Shown here: one piece after another, positions 10,300 to 22,700 of the stretch
How positions within the stretch are numbered: the stretch's first letter is position 1
Layout of the letters: every line of letters begins with the position of its first letter
Assembly: GCF_016097555.1 (NCBI RefSeq)
Contig: NC_054704.1
Coordinates: forward strand, 80,919,952-80,983,951
Reading direction: 5' to 3'
From: Gigantopelta aegis
Taxonomy: Eukaryota > Mollusca > Gastropoda > Neomphalida > Peltospiridae
Length of the DNA: 64,000 nucleotides
Notes under the pieces: model-generated
Told to the model about the DNA's origin: nothing
The model's input: the letters and a program-made list of their open reading frames with translations, nothing else
Database searches by the model: none
Translations under genes and position numbers: made by a program

Positions 10300-10762
10300 A
10301 CTACACGTAAACATGTATAATAATCCTAACACAAGGATGTTGATGGGAGTGATGCCACTTTATGCATAATACGTAAAATGTATAATAATCCTAACACAAG
10401 GATGTTGATAGGAGTGATGCCACTTTATGCATAATACGTAAAATGTATAATAATCCTAACACAAGGATGTTGATAGGAGTGATGCCACTTTATGCATAAT
10501 ACGTAAAATGTATAATAATCCTAACACAAGGATGTTGATAGGAGTGATGCCACTTTATGCATAATACGTAAAATGTATAATAATCCTAACACAAGGATGT
10601 TGATAGGAGTGATGCCACTTTATGCATAATACGTAAAATGTATAATAATCCTGACACAAGGATGTTGATAGGAGTGATGCTACTTTATACATAATATGTT
10701 ACCACGTATATAATAATCCTAACACAAGGATGTGGATAGGAGTAATGCTACTTTATACATGA
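10300..10762. repeat. 65-bp tandem repeat, about 7 copies
   Basis: The word TAATCCTAACACAAGG recurs at 10321, 10386, 10451, 10516, 10581 and 10646 (period exactly 65) and, diverged, at 10714. Each unit includes ATCCT-AACACA-AGGAT, a 5-bp hairpin. The inner copies are almost identical and the last is diverged, as expected of a satellite maintained by unequal exchange. Confidence 0.92.
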
Positions 10763-12194
10763 GCAGGTTCTTGGGGATTTCAAATTTATGGCAAACACTT
10801 TTTCAATTCCGTCTCCAGTAAACACCAAAACCCATTTGAAATAATCACAATAACGAAAAAAGAATACACACTTTCAGTTCCATGTTTTTTTCCGAAACAA
10901 TAATTTCCGTGAAATCCAGGGGCCTGATGAGTATCAGTATTAAGTTTATTATGAGGTAACATTTTAAGTTTCTGAGAAACAGCTAAATTCTAAATATTTA
11001 CATCACTGTCTACTGTTTTCCCTAGCTTGTTTTAGCATGGTGCGGCACCATGCCTCAGTAGTCTAGCACCATCTTGCCGTAATCAGTGCCATGCTGCCCT
11101 GAGATTAAACAAACCTTTTTCAATAATTAATTCTAAAACTGCCTTTATTAAACTCAAAATATTTATTATTAATTAATAAAATATTGCTGTAATATATTTT
11201 GACAATAATTTATTAAAACAAGTACCGGTACACTAATTCTTATTTCAATTTTTGTTTTTTTGAAAATGGCTCAAAGGTGTTTAGACTACCATGCCGTGAC
11301 AAATTTCAAGGGAAAAACTAATCATTTTCCCTTTATTATCACAGGAAAGACAAAATTGTGCATCATGCTCAGCACATTACAAATAAAATCAGTCAACAAA
11401 ACAGCAAGAAACAATCTTGTATTTAAAGGCAGGATCACATGGCTGTTAAAAAACCCCAAATGGGTCCACCCAGGGGATTTGATCCATCAGTTGAAACATG
11501 TCAGGGAAATAAAATGGTATGGATTATGTGACATGACATATACAGTATGTGTAGTGTATATTATATATTCATTTTCAGCTAACATACCATTATAAACCAA
11601 TTTCCTCACATTTTAAACCCCCTACGCGTGCTGTAACCTCACCGTAGTGCAGGTGTGTAACATTTGCTTTGAGAATGGCCAATACAGCACAAACCCCCTT
11701 GTTTACCTTGAGTAAAAGTCAGTATCTATCAGTGATATTTGTATTTTTGCAGTTCTTTACACCGTTTTTATTTAAATCTTGAATTTTTATATTGATGTTG
11801 ATCATCACTATTAGTTTGCATTACCATAGTTTGACACCCAATAGCCGATGTATTTTTCGTGCTGGGGTGTCGTTAAACATTCATTCATTCATTCACATTT
11901 TAAACATCTAACATTTATTGCTAAAAATGAAAGATGCTGTTTTTCCTATTTTTGGCTACTTAGCTATAATTCAGTTATATAGTTATAAATATATAAATAT
12001 ATATATAAATAAGTGTGGTCATTATTTGACCATACGAAACAGAGCTGTAGCAATAAAACGATGAAGAACTACTGAAGTCTGGAATTATTTAAATATATAT
12101 ATAAATATATATATAAATATTGACAAAAACTCAGATATGACCAAGTAGTTATTTGAATAAAGTATTATTGGGGCTAATTAAATATATATCTATC

Positions 12195-12227
<33 letters not shown>

Positions 12228-13140
12228 GCAAATATATATATGCAATATTTATTGGTTATCAGGTTAACAGCCATGCGAACCTGCCTTCAACAAGTCCACT
12301 TATTCAACTCACTTCCTGTCATCATAATTTGTAGTGTAAAACAGTTGATTTTTCATAAACAGGGACTTAAATATTGTACACTTAACAGGCTTTGCACTCT
12401 CTGGTCATACAAACACTAAGGATTATTTCAATGAAATAAAAGGTGATATACTGATTAAATTATATATTTTAACCAGCATAATTTTTTTTAATGATTCATA
12501 TTTTCTGACATGTTTTCATCAAAATAAATAAATTATTTAGGGTTCTTAAAAAAATGTATGCTACCAAAATATATGTTTTGGTTTTAAAAACAGAAAGAAA
12601 AAAAAAACCCAGAGAAAAGTCATTGGGTGTAAATAAATCACTAATACACAATGTAACTTTCAATTAATGATTGGCACAATACAAATGTTTTTGCTACTGT
12701 AGAAGAGATATATGCTATAAACATTATTATCAATTACACAATAAAAACACTTTGTACAGATAACATTTTAAATAGATGGTTTTAAATTCCAACCAAGGAA
12801 GGTCACTTTAACTTGTAAGCACATTTCTAAATTTTAAATATGGTCAGCTTTTTCATCAACTGACTAAAATTTTAAAATAATTATCATACCGATATAGAGT
12901 GAAAGATTGTGTTCAATTATTGTGTTAAAGTGACATTTCAATTAGTTTCATTGACAATGTTTCTTTGGCTTTCAATTTTCTTTTCTGGCAATTTCTGTTT
13001 CCAATCCAATTTTGAAACATGTAAAATTATGTACAAAATAAGCCTTAAATAATTTGTTCATGATGTTAGAATGACCCAAACTAAGCTGGTTAGTCATGGC
13101 ACTATATTTGGTTTTTTAAGTTTTGTTAATGACACCAAAA
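10763..13140. other. Spacer downstream of ASF1
   Basis: AT-rich sequence with TA and CA microsatellites at 12180-12240 and a SINE tail fragment at 11829-11895. The frame at 11260-11595 shows no domain. The part next to 13300 probably includes ASF1 3' untranslated sequence. Confidence 0.4.
11829..11895 (+). mobile_element. SINE tail fragment
   Basis: TTTGACACCCAATAGCCGAT and GGGTGTCGTTAAAC match SINE tail A, followed by a CATT repeat. The rest of the element is absent. Confidence 0.7.
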
Positions 13141-13311
13141 TTTATTGTAAATAAACATCTTGTTGGCATTGTGTTGAATTTAAGTTGTGTAACCACTACA
13201 CAATTGTGTCATTATTTTGTACCCTGAATTTTGAATGCTGCAAAGCTTCGGTGCTACCGTTTGAAGAGTACAGAGCTGCACTTGGATGTTTCCTAAGTTT
13301 GTTACAAAGCA

Positions 13312-13635
13312 TTATGTTTCCATGACGTCTTCTTGAACCTCCGTCTTAACATCCGTTTTAGTCTCTGTCTTCATTTGGTAATCCGTGATCATCCCACCAC
13401 CAACGCTGTTGCTTTCACAGTCTTTAAACGCAGCTACGTGGTTGACAACCGGCAGTTGGTTGGAGGTGGATTCTGTGTTCTCAAGGGGCGGCACGTTTTC
13501 ACCATTCGCAATAACTTCAGACTTCCCATTTTCCTTAATATCGTCAGCGCTTCCGTTTTCAACAGACTTTGTGTCATTCCAATCTATTCGGAATTTGGTT
13601 ACTCTGACATCGTTTGCCAAAATGTTTCTTTGCAA
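13312..13635 (-). CDS. ASF1: ASF1 coding exon 4 (terminal)
   Basis: 324 nt including the stop. It starts [19 protein letters not shown], the last core strand, and then runs into a tail of about 85 residues rich in E, D, S, T and N that ends EVQEDVMET. Acceptor TTTGCAG. Acidic tails of this kind vary freely between ASF1 proteins. Confidence 0.95.
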   Translation of the reverse strand: MQRNILANDVRVTKFRIDWNDTKSVENGSADDIKENGKSEVIANGENVPPLENTESTSNQLPVVNHVAAFKDCESNSVGGGMITDYQMKTETKTDVKTEVQEDVMET

Positions 13636-13744
13636 CTGCAAAGAAGCAAAACAAATACAAATGCAGTTAGGAAAATATTTTAATGTTAAAGCGTACTAAA
13701 AGCCACAAATGTCAGTTGTTTCATAAATAACAATGATAATAGTT

Positions 13745-13786
<42 letters not shown>

Positions 13787-16700
13787 CATACACTCTCCTG
13801 GAAAGTTTTAAGAGAATTGCAAATTAATCGCCTTGCAATAAAATCTTTTAATGAATTGCATTTGCAGCTTCACATGACTGCTCGCCTGACATCACTTAAA
13901 GAGTGATTTTCAGCTCACCGTAATAAAATTAGGTCAGGTCAGGTCATAGGGCTTAACATGCACATTCAGAGCAATTTGTTGTAGCACATGCCTGTCATGG
14001 GAGCAGGTGTCAACTTATACCGGCTCCTCTGTCCAGGACAGGAAAGGGTTTGGGGTGGTTTGGAGGAGAGAGCGGGTAATAAAATTATCATCATCCCCTC
14101 TAAATACTGATGAAATTGCCCTTGACTAAAATACCTTTTCAAACAATGGCGTATTTGGAGGATTTTCCTGCAACTCCAAATCATCGTAAGTGTTGCTGAC
14201 ATAGTAGCCAACTCGTATGAATTCCTGATTGAGATACGAACAAGTCAGTAACACCACAGTGACTCCGACAACGTCAGCTAGAGGAATTTTGGCAATATCT
14301 GGTGGTGAAGCCTGAAAAAAAAATGAATCGGGAATCGGTTTGGAATTTCATTATTGATCATTGATCAGTTATAATCAGTCTGCACCGAACGATCAACCTT
14401 CAATTACTGTACAGGGTTTCTAGATTATGGTAGCCCCACGCCCATGGTTAGTGATATTCAATGTTGGGCTAGTACATAACTACTATTGCCACGCCCGAAG
14501 GCTAGTCAAATTTTTGTCAAATGTTGCAGCTAAGTCTATTTTGTAAATATGAATATCCTGCCCCATCGTATTTTTAAGCTCTTTTCTCCCTCTTTAGGCG
14601 ACATATCCGATTGTTACAATTATTTAGTAAAATTGTATTTAACTAAAGTAGGGCTAGTGATTTTTTAATTATGGCTAGTACATTTTTAAAATCACTGATC
14701 CCATGGCTAGTGGATTTTATAAAAATTCTAGAAGCCCTGAATTACACATCGATTAACATTATATGAACATAAGAAGGATTTGAAATATAAAGACCGTGCA
14801 TCTATTGTCATGTTCACTGGGAGAGATCGTACTAATTGAACACTTTTATCTTTAATAACTATTTTATGTCTTTTTTCTTTATGGCATTATGTCCACATGA
14901 AAACAAACACCAATCTTAACATATTTAGATAATTTACATTAATTTAATCATCTAAATTGGGGTACCAATTAGTTAAATTTTTTCCATACAAACGATTATG
15001 GATTTTAATCGACCATTACATCGGTGGAATCAAACCGATAATAGTCCAGCTCCCAGATACCAATTTTCATAAGAAAACTGCATATTATGAAGATTTTATG
15101 AAACTTTCAGGGATTGAAGGTAACATATATGACTTCAATCTCAGAAGGGGTGCCCACTCATCCGGGCACTATTTTTAAGATGGCCGCCATTTTTCAAAAT
15201 GGCCACAGTTTTTTGAGGTGCGAACACTAAAAATGATAGAAATAACCGATTTCAATGATCTTAGTGTCGATTCATATGTTTTTGACAACTCTAAAACTGA
15301 ATATTGGGTTTGTAATTTAGAAAATCCAACATGGCGATCCGTATCGCATCGCTACTAGTTGCCAGGTTCATGCATTTACAAATAACACAATTTTTGCAGG
15401 CCTTCAGATTTCAGGGAAGCAAATGTTTCCAGTAGCATGACAGCTAAACCACAGTACCGAAAGTCTATTGTGCATTACCATGTAACCAACCAATTTCCAA
15501 TCATTACCAGTGATCACAGGACACATAACTGAAAAAAGTATTCACCATAAAATCTGAAATCATTCCCAGGGTAAACGACAGGATTCAGCTCAGTCAGTTG
15601 AGCACTTGCTAGAGCTAGGCAGTATACCGTACAATAGGCATATATACCGTATGTACCGTTCGGTATTGATATCATGTCAATACCGATTTACCATACCGAG
15701 CAAATTTCAAAATACAGAAATCTTGGTATTGAAAAATGTTTCCTGTCATTTAGTGCTTAACAATATATCTGACTAATGCAAAATGGGTTGGGTATAAATC
15801 AGAGCCTTGTCATGATTGTGTATGGAATTTAATTTTATTTAGATGAAATTAGCGGGTGAGCTTAAACTCAGGCATGCATTTAAGTCAACAGTAAACCGAA
15901 AATGCTGCTCAATATTGGTACTGGTATTGTGTCCATACCAAATACTGTACCGATACCGACATAAATTGCTCCCAAAATACTGATACCGAACCTCAAATTT
16001 CAATACCGCCCAGGTCTAGCAGTGGCTTAACCTTCTGACTACCGATGTTGCGCCAGTCGACATATTGTACACTGTATACAGTGCATTCCCCAATTGATAT
16101 TACCCACCGTTTTGCACACAACACTCAATGGAAAGACTTGTACAACAGGAAACAGAAGACAACTCAGCTTCCTGTATCTTTAGGTTTTTGTTTTTGTGAA
16201 TATATGCGAGTAAAAATTATAAACTTGTACCCACTCAACATGGTTTTTGTCAAAAATTAATTCAGTAGTCTAAAGGTTACGGTGCTTGCATAGCAGTCCT
16301 GATCAAACCAGCTTGGTGAATCTATTCAAATGATTTGTTTTTCTCGTTCCAACCAGTGCACCACAACTGGTCAAAGCTGTGGTATACATGCTTTCTTGTC
16401 TGTGGGAAAGTGCATATAAAAGATCCCTTGCTGCTAATAGAAAAATGTAGCAGGTTTCCTGATGACTATGAGTCTGAATTACCAATTGTTTGGATATCCA
16501 ATAACCGATGATCAATTACTCAACGTGCTCTAGTGGTATCGTTAAAATAAACTTTAACATTACTGAGGTCCATCTGGACAATGATATTTAAGTTATAAAA
16601 CATTTATACAAAATTACTTTCACAAGTTTGGTTCACAATGGCTATTGTGAATGGCTATTTATATTACCTGAAAAACAAACATGTGACTTCCTGCTGGAAT

Positions 16701-19700
16701 GGGGCCTACAAGAACGGAATCAAGTAGTTGGTCATGCTGCATGCTTTCTGCTGAACCAACATATATTATCTTCCATTCCAAATCTGGAAATAAAATTTAA
16801 AATCCATAAGAAACTTAAGGTCACAAATAACATTTAATAAAATTCAGAGAAAATCAAGAGTGGAAGTTGAACCAAAGCAAAGAAAAAAAAAACCAGTGAG
16901 TAAATTTTCCCATTTTTAATTTGTTTTCTACTCATTCCTCTATTTCAAAATGCACCCCCCCCCCCCCCCAAATTGATTTTTTTTAAATCTCAGTTTGCAC
17001 AATCAACATCAAATGAAACAAGCCTTGGCCGATCGACATGTATGGATATGCAACTGTCAAAAAAACTTGTTGGGTTCAGTAGCTTACTGTTACATATCCA
17101 GTACTTTTAACAGCCTCTATTATGTCCCATGCCACTATCCATTTCATACACACAATAAAAGTTATATTAGCAATAAAAATATTTAATTTTTACAGGGTTA
17201 GCAATCTATGGCTGAAAAAACAACACTTATTTGGTGCCAAATTTGTCACATGATCATTCTGTCTTTTGTGTCCTGTCATGTAATATTTCATCCTCAGTTG
17301 GAGATTTAATAGGTCATAACTGATTTAGCTGTTTCTACTATTTTACTCTTGATGTGTCAGTATTTTATTATTAAAGTGCATTGATAAAAAATCAAAGGCG
17401 GAAACCATAATGAGTATCTGAGATTTGTCTGATGCTGAAAGTATTTTGCACTGCACCAGACAGTACAATTAAAAATAATCGAGTATTAATTACTCTGATG
17501 TCTGCTAAAATGGGATGAGACTGCCAGGGTTTCTGCCAGAGGGTAAAACGGGTATGGCGCCATACCCAAAACAATTTGCTGATTTTTTTTTTAAAGTTAA
17601 CCTTTTGACAAAATTAATTACTCTAAGTCTTATCATTATTGTATGATTTTTTAACCATAACCCTAAACTTAACCTATTTTCTTTCTGGGAAGTGGCCCCC
17701 AACATCCCTTGTTGACTGTGGTTGTATTCAATTTCATAGCATCATACCCCAAAAAAATTCTTTCAACACGTACAACAACATATTTTAATAAATTTTAGAC
17801 AAAAATATTAAGTACAATACCTTTTGAAGAAATGTGCTCAGACCGCTGGAGACGGCTAAATTATCTGCTGCTATTTTATCTCTAAAGGACTATATGTAGG
17901 CATAATATTGGATTGCCTATAATTTTACACATTAAAAACAGTTTTAACGTAAACAGGAATCCAAAAGTGTCAGAAAAATTGAAAAATACTAACATCGCAT
18001 AATGAGCTTTAAAGGCATATTGTCACAGACCACTGGCCTATTTAATGGTCTAACAAAGTATTACCTGAACAAATATAATTTGATTTGTCCCTAAATGTAC
18101 TTTATACAACTTTCTTCATAACCACCATACTCCATTTATTAATGACATTTCGTAAAAATAATTGAATTATGGCAATGGTCCATAATTCAAAAATTAAAAT
18201 TGCCGAGAGGGATGACATGGATTTCACTCCATCATGGTTCAGTTAAGGTGATGCGATAGCTAGATTTGGTTTCCAACAATTAATGTAATTTTTATTTATT
18301 ATCCATTTTTAGAGAAATAAGGTCCTTAAACCATCGATAAAGTGAAAGTAGCATAACCACTGCAAAAAGGAATCTGTCCAAATAATTATGTATATATTTC
18401 AAAGGCGTAGCGCCCATTACGCACAATACGTATGTGCGTAATGCAAAAACAAAATCTGGGAATAGGTCGAGGCTGTTTGTAATTGTGCTATAAAATATCC
18501 TCTTAAAATTGACTCGAAAAAAATAGATTAAAAAAAAAAAAAAAAAAAAAAAAGGCCTCCGAAAAGGCTCAGATTGCATCTACAGGCATCCTGAGTTTCA
18601 AAATTTTCACAGGGGCAGGCCCCCCGAATATCCCCGCTCAGGCACGCCTTTGGTGTGCGTAATGCTAAGAAAACTTCTGGCTACGTCCCTGTATTTTGTT
18701 TCAGTACTGGGGCTGATATTCAGTTCTTTTTATAATATTGTTAACTTTAGCAAACATTAAAGACATTATTTTTTGTTAAAATGTTTACTTTTGTATTTGT
18801 TTTAAGTTATGTTTCAGCTAAAAACTATGTATTTAAAATATAATTTCAACGTAATTTTGAGGTAACTGATCAGGTAACCCACGGGTTACGCAAATATAAT
18901 TCACGTAAACGAACAATTGGTTACCTAGGTAAAAACCACGTGAACCGACTTCGGTTCCTTCAGATTTCGAAATATTGTCCCCTGTATGTGCTTTGTGTGG
19001 GTTGCATTATATGCATTATTAATATTATCACATTAGAGTTTTAGGGTGTATTATTATTTATTACTATTATTTTTAAAAATAATGATTGTCAGTACAGGTC
19101 ATTACTTATTTTAAGGCCTTCATGTATTTACTTTTTTAAAAATTATTATTTCCTTTAGTATTTTTTTTTTTAATTATTATTATTACAGGCCATTGCTTAC
19201 AAAGGTTTTTCTCTCTTTAAAAAAAATAAATAAAAAAATTAGTTTAATTATCATTGCAAGTCATTAGTAATTATTTTAAGGGTTTTATTTAATTATTTAT
19301 TATTAATTTTTACTCTTCTTTTTTTTTTTTTTTTTTTTTTTAGCTATAATTACTGGTTATTAGTTATTTTAGGATTTTTATTCAATTAAAAAATATATAT
19401 AATATATATTATAAATTTCTTATAATTAACCTGCACAACCCCCAACCTAAAAAATCATTCATTATAATAGTTTCATTAATCTTTCATAATATTTATATTA
19501 ATCTTTATAGCAAGTTCTGGTAAAAGGCAAATAGACGCACAAAGAAATGGGGAAACAGACAATAAGAAAGTTAAACTGGCCATTGAAAATATTTTATACA
19601 TGTAAATCTAAAATGTTATGATTTTCATTGACACATTAAAGTCTGAAAACAGTAACATCAGATGCCTCATAGCGACAGTTGCGCTAGGCATGGGCCTCGA

Positions 19701-22700
19701 TATACCTGACGTAGACATAATCGTCCATGCTGGTGCCCCAAAATCGATGTGGTCATACTGGCAAGTTGGCAGATGTGCACGAATTGGAAGGAGAGGTTAT
19801 GCCATGACCGTATACGACCCTTTTACTCTGTCCTTAAAAACCACAGAAAAAAAATTGGCAGAGTTTGTTCGGAATGCAAATCACGTTTGTATTCGTGCAG
19901 TTGTGATGAATAAATTTGAAGGTATCACCAGTGATATTGGTGGTGATACACAATGTGGACAATGTGATACAAATGCTATTTGCAAATGCGCTAGATGCAA
20001 ATGTTGTTCTACCTGCATTGCTCAATGTCCCTGCCAAGATAAAATTAAATTTGGAATTGAGAACTTTCTAAATTTGTAAATTACATCATGGATACGTGGT
20101 AGTAAATGTCACCTGTGATATGTTACCTTTCAATAATAGGAGTGGAAAACATTAAGAGTTGCTACCATAGCCTCCCAACCATGTGAAGTTGAATTGCACT
20201 GATGTGTTTCATCCATACTGTTGATGACAACTGCTGTTAGTGATAATTTATTCCTACTTACCTAATTTAACATTAACTGTGTTGTTGAGGATCGCCTTGC
20301 AACCATATGAACACTGATTGTAATAATTAATGTATAACTGTGACTTGGTGACAACTGCTGCTTGTGATAACTGTCTTGTACCTGTCTGCACATCGGCTAA
20401 ACTGAAGTGTACTTTGATTCCTACTTAACCATTTGAACATTAACTGCCTCGTACCAATGTGTGTTAAATACGGGTAAGCACACTAAATTACAAATAATGC
20501 ACATTAATTACAGATAATGCACATTAACAAGAAAACAACAAGAAACAAGCAACTGCGTGATCTCTTACCACCCCGTTTCATCCCTCTATGTCTGTCTCCC
20601 CCAACCCCTCTCTGTTGTGTGTATATAAGTGTGTGTGTGTGTCTGTGTAAAGGAAACATTTATAAATAAAAAAAGCATGTTTATATTTAGTTAATAATTA
20701 ATTAATTAATTTATTATTATTATTAAATCAATAATTAATTTATTAATTATGTTATTTATTTATTATAATTACTAACATTATTCAGTAATTTATTATTATA
20801 TTATTTATTAAGTATTAATTAATTAATTTTGTATTATATTATTTAGTTGTTATTATTAATTAATTTATTATTTATTAATTGTTTTAAAAAAAAGATTTTT
20901 ATTATTATTTTTATTAAACGTGATATTCCATTAAATATCGTGGAAGAAACTCGTGAACCCGAATAATAACAAAAATAATCCGATTCCACCAACAGTTTTC
21001 AAATATGCTCATAATTAATGGCCGGCGGGAATATTCGAGATTTTGTTCGTAACTGAAAACTGGATTAATGCAGGATTACTATTTGGACAAAATGTCTATT
21101 TATACGTAAAACGTAACTCGGGAGGTTTTCTTTATACAGTAAGTGTTTATATTTGTTATTACATAGAGCTCATATTTCACCATGAAATAATTAATTCCAT
21201 GATTTTATCGATTCCGCCTGAAATCTGTGCGGAAAGTGCACGCTTGTGTCGGCCATAGAAGTTGTAAACATTGCAGGTCCAATAAGGCCAAGAGAATGAA
21301 AGTTACAGATTTGCGTCCGAACACTTTTAAAAACACATGAGGCTTTTTTTCATTTTTCATTATTCATTATTTTTATTGATCTATTATTTCCATAGTAGAT
21401 TCAAGTCCAAATGAGGTCGACACATCAAGAGTTCGGCAATTTTCGTCAATGTATGGAATATACTGCTTCCTGCTTGAGGATTCAAATCAATGCTCAATGA
21501 ATTTATGACGGAGATGGCAGTTATGGTGCGAAGGACCTCGTAGACATTACCACTATTGACGATTTGGAACTTGAATTTGTGTGATAATCATTAAGTGACT
21601 TTTTTGTGCAAATAATGAAAATTTTCAGCGGTACCTTTCATGGCATGCCAGCGGTGGATGCAAATCTATAACTTTCATTCTCATGGCGTAAATGTCAAAA
21701 AAACGGACTGTAGATGTTTACCTTGGTGAACTATGCTTTATTGTGCCCAGTGCATTATTTCACCAATAGCGAATTTACATGGTCTTTTATGTCAAAATAT
21801 TAAAGTAATTAGATTGGTGGGTACCTAATAGCAATTAAACACTTAAGAGTGTAAGGGTTTTAATTCAGGGAACGGTAACAGGTCGTTTCGCCCCTGTTAC
21901 TAGTTCTCCCGTGTCCTTTTGACCCGGGTCCATTCGTACTGTTAACGGAGTCGGTTCGCCCCTATGTAGGGTCGTTTCGCCCTTTTTTTTTATTTTGTTA
22001 ATAAAAACATTTATTCATTGCTTTATCATATATGCCCACCTCAAACTTATCCCTCCCCCTCCTGGCCCAGACTTAGTCACTGGCGAAAGTCAGAGATTAA
22101 GCCTGTGACCACAGAGTTTGGTCTAAAACGCAGATGGTTTATACTAAAATTCGAGCAGATCTAATTAATTTTTCTTTTTCTTTTCAGGTTGAAACATCTG
22201 CTGAAAATAAACCATTTCCTTTCTTTGTTTTTATTTGTTCCATCTTTTTAAATATATATTACACTGCTCTCACAACGTACACATAAAATAGGCGAGTAGG
22301 CCTAGTCTGATTTCGCCCAGTTCCAGGTGACAGAAGGTAAACAGCTAGATTGCCAAAGACAGAAAGCTAACACATATAAAGATTTATTTACAAACGAAAA
22401 ACGCATGATGGATGTTTTGCAGGGTTTTTTTGTTTTTTAGTATAGTATAGTATTTCTATCACGTTTAAATAACTAATGTGGATATATCCATGTTATTTAA
22501 TAATTATAAACCCTGCTGTTAATTTGAGGAATATACCATAAATGCACGTTCAGAAATACATGTCCCTCAATAAAACGGAATCGACCCCCACCCCATCCCA
22601 TCCTCAATTTCATTTACCGCAATCCCATGATTTAACACTAAAAAATTCACCAGAAACCTCAATGGCCTACCTCTGAACACTTGACAAATAATCTCAGTTA

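Noticed and set aside
10300-10762. CRISPR-like array
   Set aside because: The 65-bp units are contiguous with no unique spacers; this is a satellite in a eukaryotic genome.
11260-11595. 111-aa open frame
   Set aside because: No recognisable domain, composition like the surrounding AT-rich DNA, and no splice or neighbour support.
13333-13699. Two plus-strand frames of 104-116 aa
   Set aside because: They are antisense shadows of ASF1 exon 4.
14957-15178. 73-aa open frame in ASF1 intron 2
   Set aside because: Looks protein-like in part but matches no family I know, and the surrounding sequence looks repeat-derived. Not enough to call a gene.
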